From positions 1 through 8,638 of the forward strand of contig JBBTXM010000005.1 in the NCBI GenBank assembly GCA_038062255.1: a stretch of 8,638 bases of DNA, in the 5' to 3' direction. Of this stretch, positions 1-3,622 are shown piece by piece (within the stretch, counting starts at the first letter, position 1; each line of letters opens with the position of its first letter). The translations under genes were made by a program, and so were the position numbers. The notes under the pieces were generated by a model. The model saw nothing but the letters and a program-made list of their open reading frames with translations, was not told the DNA's origin and searched no databases. Source of the DNA: JBBTXM01 sp038062255 (GTDB taxonomy: Bacteria > Patescibacteriota > Minisyncoccia > UBA11713 > 2-01-FULL-45-33).

Positions 1-55
<55 letters not shown>

Positions 56-82
56 AATAGAAGTTGGAAACCAACTTCTATT
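56..82 (-). repeat. Perfect hairpin abutting the 16S 5' end
   Basis: A 12-bp perfect inverted repeat (AATAGAAGTTGG / CCAACTTCTATT) with a 3-base loop lies directly next to the predicted first base of mature 16S. In the rRNA precursor the stem is followed by UUUAAAG and then the 16S sequence. It could be a processing signal or a leader structure. It also has the shape of a weak intrinsic terminator, because the stem is followed by a short U-run. I see the structure directly; the function is inferred. Confidence 0.75.
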
Positions 83-289
83 GTACGTGAGACAAAAGAA
101 AAAATATTTGAATACTAATTAATTTACTAAGTGGATATGTTTACAAATTTTCAATGTACTCGGGTCCCTTCCGGGAAAATAAACCCGCGATTGCTTTTGT
201 GTTACCCTTCGATAAACTCAGGGCATAAATGCAATCGCGGATTTACTCTCCAAAATTTCAAATGTGAGTCAAATTGTCACATAGTAGCT
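83..289 (-). other. 16S rRNA precursor leader (non-coding)
   Basis: This is the transcribed leader between the rrn promoter and the mature 16S end. From the promoter onward it contains a 6-bp inverted repeat near the start of the transcript (262-282) and a large hairpin (180-245) enclosing a REP-like element. It then has a UCCC-GGAA-GGGA mini-hairpin around 168-179 that competes with CGGG/CCCG pairings, and an AU-rich stretch down to the 16S-proximal hairpin. I found no convincing boxA (TGCTCTTTAACA-like) sequence, no tRNA and no credible ORF. Confidence 0.7.
180..245 (-). repeat. Large rrn-leader hairpin enclosing a REP-like element
   Basis: CCGCGATTGC (185-194) is exactly complementary to GCAATCGCGG (231-240), and after one mismatch four more pairs follow (180-183 with 242-245). 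Inside the loop lies CCCTTCGATAAACTCAGGG (205-223). On the minus strand this reads CCCTGAGTTTATCGAAGGG: a CCCU/AGGG stem, two tandem G-A mismatches, a G-C pair and a UUUAU loop. That inner unit resembles the widespread CCTGAGCTTGTCGAAGG class of short palindromic repeats. A closely related unit occurs inside obgE at 8269-8288. Confidence 0.75.
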
Positions 290-317
290 ATTATACTCAT
301 CATAAAAATCGAGTCAA
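290..317 (-). promoter_or_regulatory. rrn promoter (TTGACT-N16-TATAAT)
   Basis: On the minus strand TTGACT (317-312) and TATAAT (295-290) are separated by 16 bases, one mismatch from the sigma70 consensus. Transcription would start near 283, giving a leader of about 228 nt before mature 16S. A DnaA-box-like TTGTCCACA (335-327) sits just upstream of the -35. There is no clear terminator between the transporter gene and this promoter, so read-through from upstream is also possible. Confidence 0.8.
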
Positions 318-354
318 GTATCAAAATGTGGACAATAAACCCCTTAAACGGTGC

Positions 355-1266
355 CTAAAGTGGTAATGGAATCGCCAAAATCGCAAGGCCTATGCCGATT
401 ATTATTATGGAAATAATTTTTTGAGCAATAGCCGCTTTATCCAAACTTTCTTTGAATGTTTTTGGAAGTTTTACCGATAAAAACCCGGCCAACAGAAGCA
501 AAAATAAGTATTGGGTTGATTGCATCGCGTTTACCAAAACAACACTGCCCAAAAATATGCCGTAATTTTGTAAAACCACCGCCGCGGCCCCCAGTATTTT
601 GCTCGAAAAAAACCAAGCCGCGGTTTTTTCGTTGGATACAAGAGTCGTTTCAAAAATATCTTCTCTCCATTTTTTCTTTACAAGAATTATTACAGCGAAT
701 AAAAAACCTCCCCAGCGGGTCCAAATAAGTCCGGAAATAAAATTGGTATGCTCAAATACCAGTTTGGTAAGCGCGTAAGAAAATCCAAATAAAAATGCCG
801 CCGATACAGCAAAAAAAATATTCCGCCATCTCCAAAAATGATCGTTTTTATAGCCAAAAACTATCAAAAAACCTCCGCCAACCAAAAATAAAAAAGCTAA
901 AAAATGCTGGACTGTAAGTCCCTCAAGCCCCAATGGAAAACTAAAAATCAAAGTTGCGATAGGTATCAAGGCTCCCATAAACGGCACCGAACGCGAAGCT
1001 TCGCTTATTTGCAAAGTTCGGTAAAACAAAACCAACGCCCACGAAAATGCGGCTCCGGCAGCTAATGAATATAAAATATTGGCAAAATCCAAAACCCTAA
1101 ATTCAAAAAAAGGAATTATTATAGCTATAAATCCGCCCGCGAAACTCGTGTAAAAAACATACGAAAGAGCGCTTTTGATGGGCTTTGATAAAATATATTT
1201 ATCAAAAACAAAAACAAGAGCGTACAAAAAATGGGCTATTAGCGCTACGTATAACCACGAGTCCAT
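355..1266 (-). CDS. EamA/DMT-superfamily transporter-like membrane protein, 10 TM
   Basis: The 303-residue protein is almost entirely hydrophobic helices. I count ten likely membrane segments, at roughly residues 4-21, 34-52, 64-81, 93-110, 119-138, 149-169, 178-196, 222-240, 242-263 and 282-300. Short loops such as YKNDHFWRWRN follow TM5, and a longer polar loop (about 197-218) separates TM7 and TM8. This two-times-five-helix layout and length fit the drug/metabolite transporter superfamily (EamA domains), which export or import small metabolites. The substrate cannot be told. The start is supported by AGGTGA 12 bases upstream, which overlaps the trmD stop codon (AGG TGA), so the gene is probably translationally coupled to trmD. 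The 16S rRNA unit follows. Family call fairly sure; function unknown. Confidence 0.8.
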   Translation of the reverse strand: MDSWLYVALIAHFLYALVFVFDKYILSKPIKSALSYVFYTSFAGGFIAIIIPFFEFRVLDFANILYSLAAGAAFSWALVLFYRTLQISEASRSVPFMGALIPIATLIFSFPLGLEGLTVQHFLAFLFLVGGGFLIVFGYKNDHFWRWRNIFFAVSAAFLFGFSYALTKLVFEHTNFISGLIWTRWGGFLFAVIILVKKKWREDIFETTLVSNEKTAAWFFSSKILGAAAVVLQNYGIFLGSVVLVNAMQSTQYLFLLLLAGFLSVKLPKTFKESLDKAAIAQKIISIIIIGIGLAILAIPLPL

Positions 1267-1278
1267 TTTGATATCTTA

Positions 1279-1944
1279 TCACCTTCTGTGCTTTGCACGC
1301 CATTCACTTATTTTTTTGTGGTTTCCGGAAAGTAAAACGGGTGGTACTTTATATTTTTTATTCTTATGTGTAAAAATTTCTGGGCGGGTGTATACTGGCA
1401 CGCCTATGCCATGGCGCGATTCCTCCAAAGATTCCGCCTTACCCAAAACACCCGGAATGTGGCGCGATACCGAATCCAAAACAATCATCGCGGGGAGCTC
1501 TCCGCCAGTTAGAACATATGGACCAATGGATAAATTTAAAATTTTAAATTTTAAATTTAAAATTATTTTTTTTATTCTTTCGTCAATTCCTTCATAATGC
1601 CCGCAAATCATTATTATTCTATTTTGGTTTTTTGTAAAATTCTGCGATAGTTTTGAGTCAAATTGTTTGCCTGAAACAGAAAACAGAATAACCAAAGTCT
1701 TTGTCATATCCCTTAGTCCCTTAATCTTTTGAAGCACTCTTGCAAGCGGTTCAATTTTTAAAACCATTCCTGGCCCTCCTCCAAAAGGTCTATCGTCAAC
1801 TTTTTTGTGTTTGTCTTTGGTAAAATCGCGCAAGTTCCAGATTTTAATTTTTATTTTTCCAGATTTTTGCGCGCGCGAAAGTATAGATTCGTTGAAATAC
1901 GAATCAAAAATTTCCGGAAAAATTGTGATTATGTCGAAACGCAT
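1279..1944 (-). CDS. trmD: tRNA (guanine37-N1)-methyltransferase TrmD
   Basis: TrmD methylates N1 of G37 next to the tRNA anticodon using S-adenosylmethionine and prevents +1 frameshifting. The 221-residue product begins MRFDIITIFPEIF, the usual TrmD start. A TTG start three codons upstream (1953) is possible but not family-like. Conserved motifs are DDRPFGGGPGMVLK (50-63), CGHYEGIDER (114-123), SIGPYVLTGGELPAM (139-153), the knot segment LDSVSRHIPGVLG (156-168), YTRPE (185-189) and PPVLLSGNHKKISEWR (201-216). Two oddities: the usual SIGDY motif, whose Asp corresponds to the proposed catalytic base D169 of H. influenzae TrmD, reads SIGPY (Pro142); and the segment before it (127-138) is rebuilt from an AT-rich palindrome. 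No clear Shine-Dalgarno site is seen. The transporter gene follows after 12 bases. Confidence 0.93.
   Translation of the reverse strand: MRFDIITIFPEIFDSYFNESILSRAQKSGKIKIKIWNLRDFTKDKHKKVDDRPFGGGPGMVLKIEPLARVLQKIKGLRDMTKTLVILFSVSGKQFDSKLSQNFTKNQNRIIMICGHYEGIDERIKKIILNLKFKILNLSIGPYVLTGGELPAMIVLDSVSRHIPGVLGKAESLEESRHGIGVPVYTRPEIFTHKNKKYKVPPVLLSGNHKKISEWRAKHRR
1531..1565 (-). repeat. AT-rich palindromic repeat inside trmD
   Basis: Bases 1532-1551 form a perfect 20-bp palindrome of TTTAAA-type units. An overlapping 18-bp palindrome covers 1547-1564. In the trmD frame it encodes ILNLKFKILNL (about residues 128-138), between GIDER and SIGPY. In well-known TrmD proteins this linker is shorter and acidic (for example IQTEIDEEW). 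The unit is in frame and introduces no stop codon. Confidence 0.75.
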
Positions 1945-1946
1945 AT

Positions 1947-1975
1947 TTGACAATTAACACTTTAAATATTATCAT
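1947..1975 (+). promoter_or_regulatory. Plus-strand promoter for a small peptide gene (TTGACA-N17-TATCAT)
   Basis: TTGACA (1947-1952) is a perfect -35. It is followed after exactly 17 bases by TATCAT (1970-1975), one mismatch from the -10 consensus. Transcription would begin near 1982, about 22 bases before the ATG at 2004. The -35 lies 3 bases upstream of the trmD start codon. A weak minus-strand -10 candidate, GATAAT (1973-1968), overlaps this -10, so the two divergent genes may compete. Confidence 0.65.
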
Positions 1976-2003
1976 TAAAAACAGAAAAAACAAAGAGTGA
2001 ATC

Positions 2004-2075
2004 ATGACGACAATAACTATTTGTATATCAATTTTAGCTATGGTTATTTCGATTTTGGTTATATTGGATGACTAA
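2004..2075 (+). CDS. Putative 23-residue hydrophobic membrane peptide
   Basis: A 23-codon ORF on the strand opposite to all other genes. The peptide is a short polar N-terminus (MTTIT), a hydrophobic stretch rich in Ile, Leu and Val (about residues 6-21), and a C-terminal Asp-Asp. It would form one transmembrane helix. Support comes from context: a near-consensus promoter ends 28 bases upstream, a GAG element (weak Shine-Dalgarno, in AAAGAGTGAATC) sits about 7 bases before the ATG, and a strong intrinsic terminator begins at the stop codon. I do not recognise the peptide. Single-helix peptides of this size include type I toxins and small subunits of membrane complexes, but nothing here identifies either. 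The region could also be a small non-coding RNA in which the ORF is incidental. Confidence 0.5.
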   Translation: MTTITICISILAMVISILVILDD

Positions 2076-2123
2076 AAACCGCGACCCTGTACCGAATTGT
2101 ACAGGGTCTTTTTTGCGGTTTTT
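2074..2123. terminator. Bidirectional intrinsic terminator between khpA and the small plus-strand gene
   Basis: A perfect 10-bp stem GACCCTGTAC (2083-2092) / GTACAGGGTC (2099-2108) with a 6-base loop is enclosed by a second 9-bp inverted repeat, AAAAACCGC (2074-2082) / GCGGTTTTT (2115-2123). On the plus strand the inner stem is followed directly by TTTTTT (2109-2114). On the minus strand the structure ends in GCGGTTTTT, 8 bases after the khpA stop codon. It can therefore end both converging transcripts. Confidence 0.9.
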
Positions 2124-2130
2124 GAAATTA

Positions 2131-2457
2131 TTACAATTTCAAATCGTCAACAACTTCGTCAACGCTTCTTCCTTCCCTCGGTTTTCGACCGCCTTCCGGC
2201 TCGTCGATTTTGAGGTTTACCCGCGCATGGTTTTTCATACCAACTACGCGAAGCAAGGTTCTAAGCGCTTTCGCTGTGTTGCCTTGTCGGCCAATGATCT
2301 TGCCTACATCGCTTGCGTCCACATGAACGGTAAGCAATACGCCCATTTCATCGACCTTGCGGTCGGTTTTAACAGCGCCTGGGTTGTCAACTAAAGATTT
2401 TACTACATACTCCAAAAATTCCTGGTCGGAGTACTCTGTTGATGCTTTAGCAGCCAT
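2131..2457 (-). CDS. khpA: KH-domain RNA-binding protein KhpA (YlqC family)
   Basis: KhpA is a small RNA-binding protein; in Gram-positive bacteria it works with KhpB in cell division and RNA control. The 108-residue product carries a single KH domain. Residues 16-38 (EYVVKSLVDNPGAVKTDRKVDEM) are the usual N-terminal helix and strand, and VGKIIGRQGNTAKALRTLL (51-69) holds the GxxG loop (GRQG). The strand HARVNLKIDEP follows, then a charged tail (about 89-108) that is longer than usual. Its place after rpsP is the standard ylqC position. The first in-frame ATG is used because a TGA lies six codons upstream. An AGGA lies directly against the ATG, unusually close for a Shine-Dalgarno site. It has its own consensus promoter in the end of rpsP and a terminator after the stop. 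Confidence 0.92.
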   Translation of the reverse strand: MAAKASTEYSDQEFLEYVVKSLVDNPGAVKTDRKVDEMGVLLTVHVDASDVGKIIGRQGNTAKALRTLLRVVGMKNHARVNLKIDEPEGGRKPREGRSVDEVVDDLKL

Positions 2458-2508
2458 TCCTTTGTGTGCTTTTCAATCCTTATAATTTCTTCAACGACCT
2501 TTTATTTA

Positions 2509-2537
2509 ATTATACTCTTATTTTGATTGATTGTCAA
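2509..2537 (-). promoter_or_regulatory. Consensus promoter for khpA (TTGACA-N17-TATAAT)
   Basis: On the minus strand TTGACA (2537-2532) and TATAAT (2514-2509) are both perfect and separated by exactly 17 bases. The -35 lies inside the last codons of rpsP and the -10 just beyond its stop. The predicted start near 2502 gives khpA a leader of about 45 nt. Confidence 0.82.
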
Positions 2538-2817
2538 TATCAGCAGATTTAGGCTTTGGCACCACATTTATAGCCTTTCCACTTATAACCTTCTCTTTGA
2601 GCAAAAGGTTGTTTGCGGTTGCGGAGGCCTTGGCGCCTTTGCTTAGCCAATACTTAACCCTGTCCCCTTCTATTTTTTTGGCTTTGGTTTTTGGATTATA
2701 AAACCCCAAAATCTCCAAAAATTTTCCGCTTTTGGGAGCGTTTCTTTTGTCGGTAAGCACAACCCTGAAATTTGGGTCGTTTTTCCTGCCAACTCTTTGA
2801 AGGCGAATCATTAACAT
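2518..2817 (-). CDS. rpsP: Small ribosomal subunit protein bS16
   Basis: bS16 is a structural protein of the 30S subunit, needed for its assembly. The 99-residue product opens MLMIRLQRVGRKNDPNFRVVLTDKRNAPKSGKFLEILGFYNP, matching the family pattern (M-x-x-IRL-R-GRK, then a strand, then SG-F-E-LG-YNP). It continues with GDRVKYWLSKGAKAS (51-65), the conserved helix preceding the usual LL-K. The C-terminal 25 or so residues are a basic, low-conservation tail. The start aligns residue for residue with other bS16 proteins. There is no Shine-Dalgarno site; a promoter lies so close upstream that the mRNA should be nearly leaderless. It is followed by khpA and then trmD. Confidence 0.96.
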   Translation of the reverse strand: MLMIRLQRVGRKNDPNFRVVLTDKRNAPKSGKFLEILGFYNPKTKAKKIEGDRVKYWLSKGAKASATANNLLLKEKVISGKAINVVPKPKSADIDNQSK

Positions 2818-2827
2818 AACGAAAGAT

Positions 2828-2856
2828 AGTATACAGCAAAACGCATTTTACTGCAA
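2828..2856 (-). promoter_or_regulatory. Probable rpsP promoter (TTGCAG-N17-TATACT)
   Basis: On the minus strand TATACT (2833-2828), preceded by TG, is one mismatch from the -10 consensus. TTGCAG (2856-2851), 17 bases upstream, shares TTG with the -35 consensus and overlaps the final codons of mltG. Only 10 bases separate the -10 from the rpsP ATG, so transcription would start about 3-4 bases before the start codon. Confidence 0.5.
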
Positions 2857-3567
2857 ATATTTAAACTTATTGTTTTTGTGTTCTTCAAAATTTTTAGCAT
2901 ACCGCGTAATGCCGTCTTTATCGGAAAGATAAAAAAGATACGGAGAAGTTTGTGGAAATACCGCGGCTTCGATTGCTTCTTTGCCTGGATTTGAAATCGG
3001 CCCCTTTGGCAAACCTTTGTATTTATATGTGTTGTATGGGGAATCCATTTTCAAATCGTCCTGTGTAAGTTCCGCGCTTGCTTTTCCAAGTATATATGTA
3101 AGCGAGGCATCTACCTGGAGGCCTATTCCCTTATCTATGCGCTTCCAAAGAATTCCAGAAACTATTTTCCTATCCTCCGGATTATGAACTTCCTTTTCTA
3201 TAATCGACGCCATTATCACAATATCATCCAATGATTTTTTTTGGCGGGATATTTCAGGTAAAAATTCAGCAACTTTGATGTCAAAATTGTTTTTCATTTT
3301 TTCAGCCACTTTTTGCGGAGTAGTTTTTTTAAAAAATTTATAAGTATCTGGGAACAAGTAGCCTTCTTCTCTGCCGGCGAAATTTAAAAATTCTTCTTTA
3401 GAAAACAAGCTGTTTTGTTCAAACAGCTCGGCCATTTGACTCGCCGTATATCCTTCTGGAATGGTTATTGTAATTTCGTTCGGTTCTACGACCGCGGCCG
3501 GAGAGGGGCGCAAAAATAAAATTCCTAAAATTAAAACGCCGAAAATAAATATCGAATATTTAGCCAT
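2848..3567 (-). CDS. mltG: Endolytic murein transglycosylase MltG (YceG-like), compact form
   Basis: MltG is a membrane-anchored lytic transglycosylase that cuts nascent glycan strands and sets their length. From the chosen ATG the protein has 239 residues. It has a short cytoplasmic start, one membrane helix (about 4-20), and the outer segment VVEPNEITITIPEGYTASQMAELF. It then has EGYLFPDTY (68-76), ASIIEKE (120-126) with the catalytic Glu at 124, SPYNTYKYKGLP.GPISNPG (176-195) and a terminal EEH-K motif. The usual family length is about 330-350 residues; the first LysM-like half of the periplasmic part is missing. The same frame is open upstream to 3654, with another ATG at 3633 overlapping the previous gene's stop. 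I prefer 3567 because it lies beyond the terminator hairpin at 3591-3614 and puts the helix at the N-terminus, but no Shine-Dalgarno site supports it. Confidence 0.88.
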   Translation of the reverse strand: MAKYSIFIFGVLILGILFLRPSPAAVVEPNEITITIPEGYTASQMAELFEQNSLFSKEEFLNFAGREEGYLFPDTYKFFKKTTPQKVAEKMKNNFDIKVAEFLPEISRQKKSLDDIVIMASIIEKEVHNPEDRKIVSGILWKRIDKGIGLQVDASLTYILGKASAELTQDDLKMDSPYNTYKYKGLPKGPISNPGKEAIEAAVFPQTSPYLFYLSDKDGITRYAKNFEEHKNNKFKYLQ

Positions 3568-3580
3568 ATTTTTTAAATAA

Positions 3581-3614
3581 TAACAAAAATCCCTCCCTTT
3601 TGAAAAAGGGAGGG
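3581..3614 (-). terminator. Intrinsic terminator after the 918-aa gene
   Basis: CCCTCCCTTT (3591-3600) and AAAGGGAGGG (3605-3614) form a perfect 10-bp stem with a 4-base loop. On the minus strand the stem is followed by ATTTTTGTTATT. It begins 8 bases after the stop codon of the 918-aa gene. It also falls within the open frame upstream of mltG, so if the longer mltG start were used it would be coding. Confidence 0.8.
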
Positions 3615-3622
3615 GTAAATTT

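Noticed and set aside
125..175. Second rrn promoter (TTGAAA and TTAGTA on the minus strand)
   Set aside because: 18-base spacing and a poor -10; AT-rich sequence yields such matches by chance.
120..200. T-box or other riboswitch in the region before 16S
   Set aside because: GGGACCCGAG only loosely recalls a T-box antiterminator; no specifier loop or downstream aminoacyl or amino-acid gene, and the region leads into 16S rRNA.
131..358. 75-residue plus-strand open frame over the rrn leader and promoter
   Set aside because: It crosses the rrn promoter and the large leader hairpin, has no ribosome site, and its product has no domain-like pattern.
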